A stretch of 64,000 nt of DNA from Rosistilla ulvae (GTDB lineage Bacteria > Planctomycetota > Planctomycetia > Pirellulales > Pirellulaceae). This document shows, piece by piece, positions 56,540 to 64,000 of this stretch. The notes beneath the pieces were generated by a model. It was not told where the DNA came from, did not search any database, and saw only the letters and a program-made list of their open reading frames with translations. The stretch covers positions 558,001 through 622,000 of the forward strand of contig NZ_CP036261.1 in the NCBI RefSeq assembly GCF_007741475.1, in the 5' to 3' direction. The position numbers and the translations under genes were made by a program. Within the stretch, counting starts at the first letter, position 1. Every line of letters begins with the position of its first letter.

Positions 56540-59437
56540 GTGGCCGTACGCATCTACGCGCTAGCTAAAGACTTGAAGATCGACAGCAAGGAACTTGTCC
56601 AGATATGTAATAAGGTCGGGGTTTCTGGCAAGGGCTCTGCGCTTGCAAGTCTTGATGATGATGAAGTGGAAAAGGTCAAAAAGCACCTGAGTCAGCTCGG
56701 TGCGCCAAAGGTAGAAAAAGTTGCCCGGAAGGAAGATGTGCGACCTGTTCGGGGCGCAGGTCCGTTGGGTACCGCTATCAAAAAGACTGGCCCGGTTGCG
56801 GAGTTGAAGACTCGCACCACCAAGCCCACTTCCGAAACGGAACCCGAGGTAGCTGCAGAGGCAGAAGTCGAGGAGCCGCCGGTCGCTGAAAAGCCACCCG
56901 CTCCATCGCCTGTCGAACCACCGGCAGCTCCGGTCGAGGTTGCCGAATCGCCTAAAGCCTCTCCGCCACCAGCGGACGAGCCCCCTGCGCCTGTGCGAAC
57001 ACCTGCAGCGCTAGAGCCGACGCGGCCGAATAAACCGGTAATGCCAGCGGCTAACGCTCCCTTGCGTCGCGAAGCCATTCGAGGCGGATCGGGTTCGCGG
57101 ATTCGCGATATCGGTGGTCGCAATCGTGCTGGCGGCGGAAAGTCGGCGGGAAACAACGACGGTGGCGAACGCGCCGGCGGTGGCAAGAAGCGTGGTCCGG
57201 TTATCAACCTGGCTGCTGTTCCTAAGACGCCAGCTCGCCAGCAGCGTCCAGCGACTGGTGAAGCTCCAGCTCAAAAGCCTGAAATTCGGCTCTCCAAAGA
57301 TGTGATCGCTGGTCACAAGCAGGGCATGAAAGCCTCTTTGGAGAAGCTGGTTCAAGATGACGTCGACAAGAAGGCGGAATCGGGTAAGGGGAAGGTAGGG
57401 GGCGGTGCCCTGAGTTCCTTTACTGGGTCGGGCAACGAACGTGGTGGCCGCGGTGGAAAAGCGGGCGACACCGAAGAAGAACGAACCAAGAAGAAGGGCA
57501 TTGCCGGAATGGCAAGCGCCCGAGCCGACCGAAACAAGGGTCGGCGAGGTGGTCGACGCGATATCGAGCGGTCGTTCGGCCATGGAGATGACCGACGACG
57601 ACGTCGAACGATCACGCGAACGGGTAAAAACACTGCCGCGCCGCGTAAAGAAAACGTTGTCCTGGAATTGCCTTGTTCGATCCGCAGCTTTTCCGAGGCG
57701 GCGGGAGTCAGTGCCGCTCAGGTCCTCAAGGCGTTGATGGGAATGGGCATGATGATGAACATCAATGCTCAGATCGACCAAGAGACGGCTGAGTTGATTG
57801 CGGCGGAGCTCAACATCGAAATTTCGTTCAAGAGCCAGACCTCGTTGGAGGAGGATCTGATCGAGAAGATCGAGGAGCGCGCCGACGAGGAGGCCGATTT
57901 GGTTCCGCGGCAACCGATCGTGACCTTCTTGGGGCACGTCGATCACGGAAAAACCAGTTTGTTGGACTATCTGATCGGTACTCGGATCGTGACGGGAGAA
58001 GCCGGGGGGATCACCCAGCATATCCGCGCCTACGAAGTCGATAAGGATGGTCGAAAGCTTACGTTTGTCGATACTCCGGGTCACGAAGCGTTTACTGAAA
58101 TGCGTGCCCGTGGTGCCAACGTTACCGATATCGCCGTCTTGGTGATCGCGGCGGACGACGGCATTATGCCGCAAACCGAAGAAGCGATCAGTCATGCCAA
58201 AGCGGCTGGCGTTCCGATCGTTGTGGCGTTGAACAAGATGGATCTTGTTGGGGTCGATTCCAATCGTCCGATGACCCAGATGACCGAGCATGGTTTGACC
58301 CCCAGTGAATGGGGTGGCGATGTCGAAGTCGTTCGCACCAGTGCAACCACTGGGATGGGAATGGACGAATTGCTCGATACCCTGCTGACGGTGGCCGAGC
58401 TGAACGAATACAAGGCGAATCCTAACCGCGATGCGTTGGGTGTTTGTTTGGAGTCCGAACAGCAGGCCGATCGCGGTGTGATCGCCAAGTTTGTTGTCCA
58501 GAATGGAACACTGAAAGTGGGCGACGTTGTCGTCTGCGGTCCGGCACACGGTCGGATCAAGGCGCTGACCGATACCCTGACGGGCGAACCTCTCGAATCG
58601 GCTGGGCCAAGTACTCCGGTCAACGTCACTGGTCTCGATCAGCCGCCAGGTGCGGGCGATCGGTTCCACGTGCTCGCCAACATTGCCGAAGCTCGAGAGA
58701 TCGCGGAAACGCGTGAATTCGACAGCAAGAGTCAGAACCTTTCGGGGATCACGACCAAGGTCAGCTTCGAGCATTTCCAACAACTGTTGCAAGACGGCCA
58801 GTTGGGCAAGGCAGAGGAGCGGGCCAAGCTGAATTTGATTATTCGTGCCGATATGAAGGGTTCGCTCGAAGCGATCGACAAGGAGATCGCCAAGTTCGAT
58901 CATCCCGAAGTCGAGATTCGCGTGTTGCAGCGGTCGGTCGGCGGTATCACCGTCGCCGATGTGACGCTCGCCTCGGCGAGCGACGCGGTGATCTTGGGCT
59001 TCAATGTGATTCCCGATGAAGCCGCGCGTGGCATGATCGACGATCGAAAGGTCGAGATTCGTCGTTACGACGTGATCTATAAGATGACCGACGATTTGAA
59101 GGCGATGATCGAAGGTCGCTTGAAGCCTGAAGAACGGGTTGTCGAATTGGGACGTGCTGTCGTGAAACAGGTCTTCTCGATCAGTCGGGTGGGCGTTGTC
59201 GCGGGTAGCTATGTCGCTCAAGGCTCGATCCAGCGTGGGTGCCGTATCCGGGTCAATCGCGATGGACGGACGATCGGTGATTACCCGTTGGATTCGATTC
59301 GACGCCATAAAGAGGACGTCAAAGAGGTGCCACGCGGAATGGAATGCGGTATCCGATTGTCGGGCTTCAATGACATCAAACAAGACGATGTCTTGGAAGC
59401 TTATCGCATCGAGGAATTCGCTCGAACCCTCGATTGA
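56540..59437 (+). CDS. infB: translation initiation factor IF-2
   Basis: A 965-residue GTPase placing initiator tRNA on the ribosome. The IF2_N domain ([20 protein letters not shown]) is followed by a long low-complexity Ala/Pro/Glu then Arg/Gly/Lys-rich linker (about residues 60-370). The G domain has GHVDHGKTS (about 465), GGITQHI, DTPGHE and NKMD, followed by the beta-barrel and C-terminal fMet-tRNA-binding domains. The GTG at 56540 is preferred over 56507: AGAGGG precedes it and the product begins with the family sequence. A 6-bp hairpin (56418-56435) lies in the 163-base nusA-infB gap. Confidence 0.95.
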   Translation: MAVRIYALAKDLKIDSKELVQICNKVGVSGKGSALASLDDDEVEKVKKHLSQLGAPKVEKVARKEDVRPVRGAGPLGTAIKKTGPVAELKTRTTKPTSETEPEVAAEAEVEEPPVAEKPPAPSPVEPPAAPVEVAESPKASPPPADEPPAPVRTPAALEPTRPNKPVMPAANAPLRREAIRGGSGSRIRDIGGRNRAGGGKSAGNNDGGERAGGGKKRGPVINLAAVPKTPARQQRPATGEAPAQKPEIRLSKDVIAGHKQGMKASLEKLVQDDVDKKAESGKGKVGGGALSSFTGSGNERGGRGGKAGDTEEERTKKKGIAGMASARADRNKGRRGGRRDIERSFGHGDDRRRRRTITRTGKNTAAPRKENVVLELPCSIRSFSEAAGVSAAQVLKALMGMGMMMNINAQIDQETAELIAAELNIEISFKSQTSLEEDLIEKIEERADEEADLVPRQPIVTFLGHVDHGKTSLLDYLIGTRIVTGEAGGITQHIRAYEVDKDGRKLTFVDTPGHEAFTEMRARGANVTDIAVLVIAADDGIMPQTEEAISHAKAAGVPIVVALNKMDLVGVDSNRPMTQMTEHGLTPSEWGGDVEVVRTSATTGMGMDELLDTLLTVAELNEYKANPNRDALGVCLESEQQADRGVIAKFVVQNGTLKVGDVVVCGPAHGRIKALTDTLTGEPLESAGPSTPVNVTGLDQPPGAGDRFHVLANIAEAREIAETREFDSKSQNLSGITTKVSFEHFQQLLQDGQLGKAEERAKLNLIIRADMKGSLEAIDKEIAKFDHPEVEIRVLQRSVGGITVADVTLASASDAVILGFNVIPDEAARGMIDDRKVEIRRYDVIYKMTDDLKAMIEGRLKPEERVVELGRAVVKQVFSISRVGVVAGSYVAQGSIQRGCRIRVNRDGRTIGDYPLDSIRRHKEDVKEVPRGMECGIRLSGFNDIKQDDVLEAYRIEEFARTLD

Positions 59438-59506
59438 TTCGAGGGTAGGTCGGCAAAGACTCGTTTTTCGTTTTAGCGCATCTGTTTTCTCTTTTTGGCA
59501 ACTATT

Positions 59507-59902
59507 GTGACATCTCGTCGTCAACTCAAGGCCGCCGAGGCAATTCGTGAAGTCGTGGCAACATCGATTCTGACCGAGTTGCGCGACCCTCGGGTCAAGG
59601 ATGTGACCGTAATCGGTGTGGAAATCGATTCGGACATGCGAAACGCGAAGGTTCGCGTGAGCGTGATGGGAGATGAGAAGCAACAGGCGTTGAGTCTTCG
59701 CGGGCTTCAGAATTCCGCTGGCTATCTGCAGTCGAAAATCGCTGCACGCATCGATACGCGGTATACGCCGCGATTGACGTTCAAAATTGATAAGGGCCTC
59801 AATAACGCAATTGAGGTCAGTCGCATACTCGAAGGCTTGCGGAAAGAGACTCCGCCCCCGTCGGACGATACCACTGCGGATGCGTCGGATGAACCGTCGT
59901 AG
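59507..59902 (+). CDS. rbfA: ribosome-binding factor A
   Basis: A 131-residue KH-like protein for 16S rRNA/30S maturation. It starts TSRRQLKAAEAIREVVATSI, with TELRDPRVKDVTVIGVEID and the terminal RYTPRLTFKIDKGLNNAIEV, all typical of RbfA. The GTG at 59507 is preferred; TTG 59495 is also in frame. It is 69 bases downstream of infB on the same strand, the conserved order. truB does not follow. Confidence 0.93.
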   Translation: MTSRRQLKAAEAIREVVATSILTELRDPRVKDVTVIGVEIDSDMRNAKVRVSVMGDEKQQALSLRGLQNSAGYLQSKIAARIDTRYTPRLTFKIDKGLNNAIEVSRILEGLRKETPPPSDDTTADASDEPS

Positions 59903-59970
59903 CAAATCGTTGGCGTGTTGGTTATTCCCTTCGTTTTAAAACCGATCATTGATATTTGTAAACAAGCAAC

Positions 59971-61008
59971 ATGAGCACAACCAATCGGTCAGCCAGGATC
60001 ACCAAGCTTTTCACTCTTTTGAAAAAGCGATATAAGCCGCTGCCCCCTTCGGCTGGCAGGAATTTGTTTGAGCATTTCCTGTATGCCTGCCTGTTGGAAG
60101 ACGGGTCGCAAGAGGCAGCCGATGAAGGGATCGCTCGCTTGGAGCAGGATTACTTCGATTGGAACGAAGTTCGGGTAACGACGATTGGCGAATTGGCCGA
60201 ATCGTTCCCGCGGTTGCCCAACGCGACCGCAGCGGCATCGCGGCTGAAGAAGAATCTGCATGCGTTGTTCGAAACGTATTACTCCTTCGATATCGAAGAG
60301 ATGAAGAAGCAGAACCTTGGCAAGACGATCAAGGATCTCAGCGAGTTTCCAGCGATGACTTCGTTTGTGTTGGCGTATATCGTTCAACAGGGACTCGGTG
60401 GGCATGCGATTCCGATCAACGCGGTTGGTATCGATATTTGTTATTACTGTGGGATCATCAACGACGCCGAACGCGAGACCGGCAAGGTGCCTGGGATCGA
60501 ACGCGCTGTTCCCAAATCGAAGGGGGCCGAATTCTCATCGTTGCTGCACCAAGCGGCGTTGGACTTCGCAAGCAATCCTCAAGATCCCGACCTGCAAAAG
60601 TTGATTCTGCAGATCAATCCCGACGCGATGGATTTGTTCCCCGGCAAAAAAGCTCCCGCAGCGAGCCCCAGCAAGAGCAAGTCGTCCAGCAAGAGCGCGT
60701 CGGGTAAGTCGGCTGCTGGCAAATCAGCGTCGACCAAGTCGGCCGCCCCCAAAGCAGCCCCCGCGAAGAAGACGCCGAAAAAGTCGACTGCTCCTAGCCC
60801 GCCCGACAAGGCACCGTTGAAGGGGATCGCGGCATCGATCAAGGCGAAGAAGGCTAGCGCGTCACAGCCGTCCAAGGCAACGCCCACGAAGAAGGGTGCG
60901 GCGAAGCCTAAAACCGCCAAAGGGGCCGGCGATAAGTCGGACGCGGACGAGGCGACCAAGCCGGCTCGCAGTTCGACGAAAAAGCTGGCTAAGAAAAAGC
61001 CCCGCTAG
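59971..61008 (+). CDS. endonuclease III-like helical protein with histone H1-like C-terminal tail
   Basis: A 345-residue protein. Residues 1-215 form an all-helical domain resembling the HhH-GPD/endonuclease III fold (LPPSAGRNLFEHFLYACLLE, FPRLPNATAAASRLKKNL, IVQQGLGGHAIPINAVGIDI). The catalytic Lys/Asp pair of Nth is not evident, nor is the Fe-S cysteine loop; a lone CYYCG is present. From about residue 222 the sequence is a Lys/Ala/Ser/Pro-rich tail of some 120 residues, like histone H1 or bacterial HU extensions. It is probably DNA-binding. Located between rbfA and yebC, all co-oriented. Confidence 0.8.
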   Translation: MSTTNRSARITKLFTLLKKRYKPLPPSAGRNLFEHFLYACLLEDGSQEAADEGIARLEQDYFDWNEVRVTTIGELAESFPRLPNATAAASRLKKNLHALFETYYSFDIEEMKKQNLGKTIKDLSEFPAMTSFVLAYIVQQGLGGHAIPINAVGIDICYYCGIINDAERETGKVPGIERAVPKSKGAEFSSLLHQAALDFASNPQDPDLQKLILQINPDAMDLFPGKKAPAASPSKSKSSSKSASGKSAAGKSASTKSAAPKAAPAKKTPKKSTAPSPPDKAPLKGIAASIKAKKASASQPSKATPTKKGAAKPKTAKGAGDKSDADEATKPARSSTKKLAKKKPR

Positions 61009-61127
61009 CTCGCTGACTCACCTCGCTTGAGCGATGGTTGAGCGTTGTGAACGTCGGTCTTTTGGTTGGCGTTTTGGTGGCGATAATCTCCTCTCTCTTT
61101 GACGCTTCCGAATTTGGATAGACAGCA

Positions 61128-61880
61128 ATGGCAGGCCACTCCCATTGGGCTGGAATTAAGCACAAGAAAGCCCTCGTCGATAACAAGCGTGGAAAGCTTT
61201 GGAGCCGGTTGAGCAAGGCGATCATTGTGGCCGCCAAGTTGGGCGGCGGAGATCTCGATACCAACATCCGGCTCCGCAAGGCGATCGATGATGCCAAAGC
61301 GGTCAGTATGCCCAAGGACAACATCGAACGGGCGGTGAAGCGGGGAACCGGTGAGCTCGACGGCGGGAACTTGGAAGAGATTCTCTACGAGGGGTATGGG
61401 CCGGGCGGAGTCGCAATCCTGTGCGATGTGTTGACCGACAATCGCAACCGGACGGCGCCGGAGATGCGAGTTCTATTCGAACGCAACGGCGGTAATCTAG
61501 GGACGATCAATTCGGTCGCCTATCTGTTCGATCGCAAGGGGTTGGTGCTGTTTGCTGCCGAGACCGATGAGGAACGGTTGACCGAGGTTGCACTCGAAGG
61601 GGGTGCCGACGACATCCAACGCAGCGATTCGGGTGGTTGGGAAGTCACCTGTCCGCCGGAGAGCTTCAGCGATTTGTTAGCCGCCTTCGAAGCGGCTCAG
61701 TTGCAGCCGGAGCTGAGCGAAGTGACCCGTTTGCCGCAGACAACCGTCGAGGTTGAAGGTTCGGTCGCTCAGCAAGCGATGCGGTTGTTGGATCTTTTAG
61801 ACGAGCACGACGATGTGCAAAGCGTCTCGACCAATCTCAGTATCACTGATGATGCGGTAGGCGACGAAGCGGACGGTTGA
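61128..61880 (+). CDS. yebC: YebC/PmpR family protein
   Basis: A 250-residue member of the YebC/TACO1 family. It starts AGHSHWAGIKHKKALVDNKR, contains NIRLRKAIDDAKAVSMPKDN and GGNLGTINSVAYLFDRKGLV, and has the C-terminal acidic domain of normal length. These proteins act as transcription regulators or, as recently shown for some members, assist translation of difficult peptide stretches. It lies 119 bases after the histone-tailed protein gene and converges with a sulfatase gene (25-base gap). Confidence 0.95.
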   Translation: MAGHSHWAGIKHKKALVDNKRGKLWSRLSKAIIVAAKLGGGDLDTNIRLRKAIDDAKAVSMPKDNIERAVKRGTGELDGGNLEEILYEGYGPGGVAILCDVLTDNRNRTAPEMRVLFERNGGNLGTINSVAYLFDRKGLVLFAAETDEERLTEVALEGGADDIQRSDSGGWEVTCPPESFSDLLAAFEAAQLQPELSEVTRLPQTTVEVEGSVAQQAMRLLDLLDEHDDVQSVSTNLSITDDAVGDEADG

Positions 61881-61905
61881 TCGGTTCGACGTTGTTCCTC
61901 GGTAC

Positions 61906-63327
61906 CTAGTGCTTCTCGTTTTGCTGCTGGAACCATTGGTCCATCTGGTCGCCAAGTCGGCTCGCTAGTTCTTGGTGTTTGCTGGAGCCGGAGAGGTCGA
62001 CGAGTTCATCGGGATCGTTTTTCAAGTCGAACAATTGCGCGCGGCCGATTTTGGGATAGCGAATCAGTTTCCAACGCGCTGTCCGAATCATGCGTTGGGT
62101 CTCCTTGTAGTACCCAAAGACCGCAGGGTAGATCTCTGTCTCGGGAGATCGGAGGATCGGCACGATGCTTTTGGCTTCCACGGTTTGGGGGATCGGGATC
62201 CCCGCCAATTCACACGTCGTGGGATACATGTCGCGCAGATAGATCTGTGCCGCGGTCCGTTGGTTCTTCGGAATTCCGGGGCCAGCGATGATGAACGGAA
62301 CACCGATCGTATGTTCGTACATGTTTTGTTTCCCCATCAACCCGTGGCTTCCGAGCGCCAACCCGTGGTCGCTGGTGAATAGGATCACCGTGTTGTCGTA
62401 GCGTCCGGACGCTTTCAGCGCCGCGAGGATCCGGCCGATCTGAGCGTCCATGTCGTCGATGACTGCGTAGTAGGCGGCGATCTCCTCGCGGACGTCCGTT
62501 TCGGTCCGCGGCCAGGGGAGCAGTTGTTCGTCGCGGCCGTCGATGTTTCCGTGATCGAAAGGGTGTTTGGGCAGCAGGTTTGCCGGCACCTGCATCTCGG
62601 ACGGTTTGTATTTGCCAGCGTATCCCGGCGGGATGATCAACGGATCGTGGGGAGCTGTGAAATTGACGTGCATGAAAAACGGCTTGTCGGTTTTGCGCTG
62701 CAGCAGCTGGATTGCGCCGTTGGCAATGTACTTACTGGTCTCGCCGACCACGCCGATTCCTTTCTCCAGTTCCGGCTTGCCGTCGGCTGATTTGAAAGTC
62801 CATCCGCGATAGCCGGTGATCAGGCGGTTGTGCCGGCCGTAGCGCGGCTGGCGCCCCAGCGGTCCCGCACCACCGCTGCTGAACAATCCGCTCGTTTCAT
62901 CATAACCGCGCGTCTTGGGTGCGCCGTCGTTCATCCATTTTCCGCAGTACCAAGTCTGGTAGCCGGCGTCGCGGAGTGCATCGGCCCAGAAGACTTGTCC
63001 CTTTTTTAGCCGGCCACCGCCGTAGGGAACGCCGTTGTGAAATGCTGTCGCACCGGTCAGGATCTCCGCGCGACTGGGGACGCACAGCGGAAACGCAGAG
63101 CTCGCTCGGGTGAAAGTCATCCCCTCGCGAACCAGTTGGTCCAGGTTGGGAGTCTCGATCACGGGGTTCCCCAGCGCCGCGATCGTATCGGGTCGCTGGT
63201 CGTCGCTGACGATGACAAGAAAGTTCGGTTGCTGTTCCGCGGCGGTCGCTTTTGCAAAACCTGTTCCGACAAAAAGCAACGCTGCAACTAAACCAACCCG
63301 CCGAACCCGATGTGCATAACCCATCAT
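61906..63327 (-). CDS. exported sulfatase (type I, Cys-type)
   Basis: A 473-residue sulfatase with signal peptide (VGLVAALLFVGTGFAKATA). Calcium-binding NFLVIVSDDQRPD is near the N-terminus. The formylglycine motif CVPSRAEILTG (Cys82, modified by a sulfatase-maturating enzyme) and the later FTSDHGLALGSHGLMGKQ complete the active site. It is probably periplasmic or extracellular and removes sulfate from a polysaccharide or glycan, as common in marine planctomycetes. The start could be ATG 63327 or 63324. No maturase or glycosidase is adjacent. Confidence 0.94.
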   Translation of the reverse strand: MMGYAHRVRRVGLVAALLFVGTGFAKATAAEQQPNFLVIVSDDQRPDTIAALGNPVIETPNLDQLVREGMTFTRASSAFPLCVPSRAEILTGATAFHNGVPYGGGRLKKGQVFWADALRDAGYQTWYCGKWMNDGAPKTRGYDETSGLFSSGGAGPLGRQPRYGRHNRLITGYRGWTFKSADGKPELEKGIGVVGETSKYIANGAIQLLQRKTDKPFFMHVNFTAPHDPLIIPPGYAGKYKPSEMQVPANLLPKHPFDHGNIDGRDEQLLPWPRTETDVREEIAAYYAVIDDMDAQIGRILAALKASGRYDNTVILFTSDHGLALGSHGLMGKQNMYEHTIGVPFIIAGPGIPKNQRTAAQIYLRDMYPTTCELAGIPIPQTVEAKSIVPILRSPETEIYPAVFGYYKETQRMIRTARWKLIRYPKIGRAQLFDLKNDPDELVDLSGSSKHQELASRLGDQMDQWFQQQNEKH

Positions 63328-63447
63328 GACCTCCCGTTGTAAAACGTCAGTCAGGATTCTATCGCATGGCTCCCTTGGCAGCAAAATTATCAGGGACGAG
63401 CGTCAGGGCTATCGGTGTTTGTGCTTAGGCAAATTAGCCGCCACTCG

Positions 63448-63573
63448 CTAGCAGCTTGTCGGTTTAATCAGCCGATTGGGCGTTAGTCCCGGTTCCGCTG
63501 CCACTAAACCGGTGCTAACGCCCAAACAGCTAATGCAAGGAAGCTCGTTGTGGCTAAACCGACAAGCTGGTAG
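63448..63573. repeat. nested inverted-repeat element
   Basis: The outer arms 63448-63466 and 63555-63573 pair with one mismatch (core CAGCTTGTCGGTTTA, 15 bp perfect). The inner arms TTGGGCGTTAG (63476-63486) and CTAACGCCCAA (63515-63525) pair perfectly, and a third CCGGTT/AACCGG pair sits inside. A further 8-bp stem GCGTCCGG/CCGGACGC (63573-63580 and 63593-63600) follows next to the cytochrome stop. No gene lies in this 288-base gap (63328-63615). Confidence 0.65.
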
Positions 63574-63615
63574 CGTCCGGTTGCTAAGAGCGCCGGACGC
63601 CGGGGGAGACGGGCG

Positions 63616-64000
63616 CTAGTATTTGCCGACGTGCTTGACCTGTTCCCAGTACTTCTCGAAAGCGCCCTCTTTGTGGAAATCGGGACTGTTATCGAGGTCG
63701 TGGCACTCCATGCATTTTTCGCGTGCTTGGTCGAGTGGCAATCGCATCGCATCCCGCAGCTTTTCGAGCAATTCGTCGCTCGCGGCGATGTCACCCTCTT
63801 CGGCGGCGACATGTTGCGATCCTGGGCCGTGGCAGTTCTCGCAGCCGTTGGCGACCATCTGGGGTGTCGAATCGAGGCTCAGGTAGCCGCTCAGGTAGGG
63901 GTAGTATCCTTGCGGGTTCCATCCGGTCACGTGGCAGCTGAGGCATTCGGGATCAAAGTGGCGAGCGATATCGCCGCGGTCGTTTGGCGGACGGACTATC
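63616..64000 (-). CDS. multiheme c-type cytochrome, cytochrome c554-like (5' partial)
   Basis: The C-terminal 128 residues of a gene that runs off the right edge; the frame stays open to 63999. Three CxxCH motifs are visible: CLSCH, CENCH (in CENCHGPGSQH) and CMECH. The pattern ECLSCHVTGWNPQGYYPYLSGY then GCENCHGPG is that of cytochrome c554-like multiheme proteins of planctomycetes. Likely periplasmic electron transfer. The true start and number of hemes are outside the window. Confidence 0.85.
   Translation of the reverse strand, partial: IVRPPNDRGDIARHFDPECLSCHVTGWNPQGYYPYLSGYLSLDSTPQMVANGCENCHGPGSQHVAAEEGDIAASDELLEKLRDAMRLPLDQAREKCMECHDLDNSPDFHKEGAFEKYWEQVKHVGKY

Noticed and set aside
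57011-59905. 964-codon open frame antisense to infB
   Set aside because: It lies fully opposite the unambiguous IF-2 gene, has no recognisable domain and reflects the codon bias of the sense strand.

Overview
The window (about 57% GC by eye) comes from a planctomycete, most likely a Pirellulales member of the Rhodopirellula/Rosistilla kind. The evidence is three gene pairs of the Planctomycetota-typical DUF1592/DUF1552 and DUF1549-DUF1553/DUF1501 families with c-type heme motifs, a DUF1559 prepilin-like protein, a dockerin protein with an LLA surface motif, an exported sulfatase, and abundant palindromic intergenic repeats. The genus is an inference; no rRNA or tRNA gene was recognised.

Layout. 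1-3862: end of a DUF1592-class cytochrome-like protein translationally coupled to a DUF1552 protein. 4005-7235: DHFR-like reductase, epoxide-hydrolase-like enzyme and a DinB/YafY divergent pair with a perfect palindrome between them. 7385-9118: ruvB and hisB. 9596-16494: ECF sigma factor, FecR-LamG protein, PSD1 cytochrome protein and DUF1501 protein, the last two separated by a 321-bp nested inverted-repeat element. 16653-17754: DUF1559 protein and small lipoprotein. 18315-23797: promoter, Cys/His-rich exported protein, RND adaptor and CzcA-type metal pump. 24306-26602: TrkA-type potassium channel and a RegA-like response regulator. 26631-32701: exported esterase, unknown exported protein, LssY_C protein and DUF1254 protein. 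33052-37256: ThuA protein, dienelactone-hydrolase-like enzyme, vanadium haloperoxidase-like dockerin protein. 37497-42404: second DUF1501/PSD1 operon. 42622-45229: hisD-hisC with a palindromic element between them.

45618-50689 is the most accessory-looking part: an EEP-family protein, five 157-bp tandem repeats (46572-47339), a zinc-ribbon/PH-domain protein, an exported HEGHDHG protein, an orphan HEPN protein, and a 396-bp MITE-like element with 18-bp terminal inverted repeats and a 12-bp target duplication (50242-50637). 50690-54353: a two-heme-motif exported protein, a Xer-type recombinase and a CheY-like receiver. 54841-61880: core information genes nusA, infB, rbfA, an endonuclease-III-like protein with a histone-H1-like tail, and yebC. 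61906-64000: sulfatase, a nested palindromic repeat and the end of a multiheme cytochrome.

The most novel material is non-coding: at least five structurally different palindromic or tandem repeat families, one with clear insertion hallmarks and one with a compensatory stem change. No complete new defence or biosynthetic system is evident.
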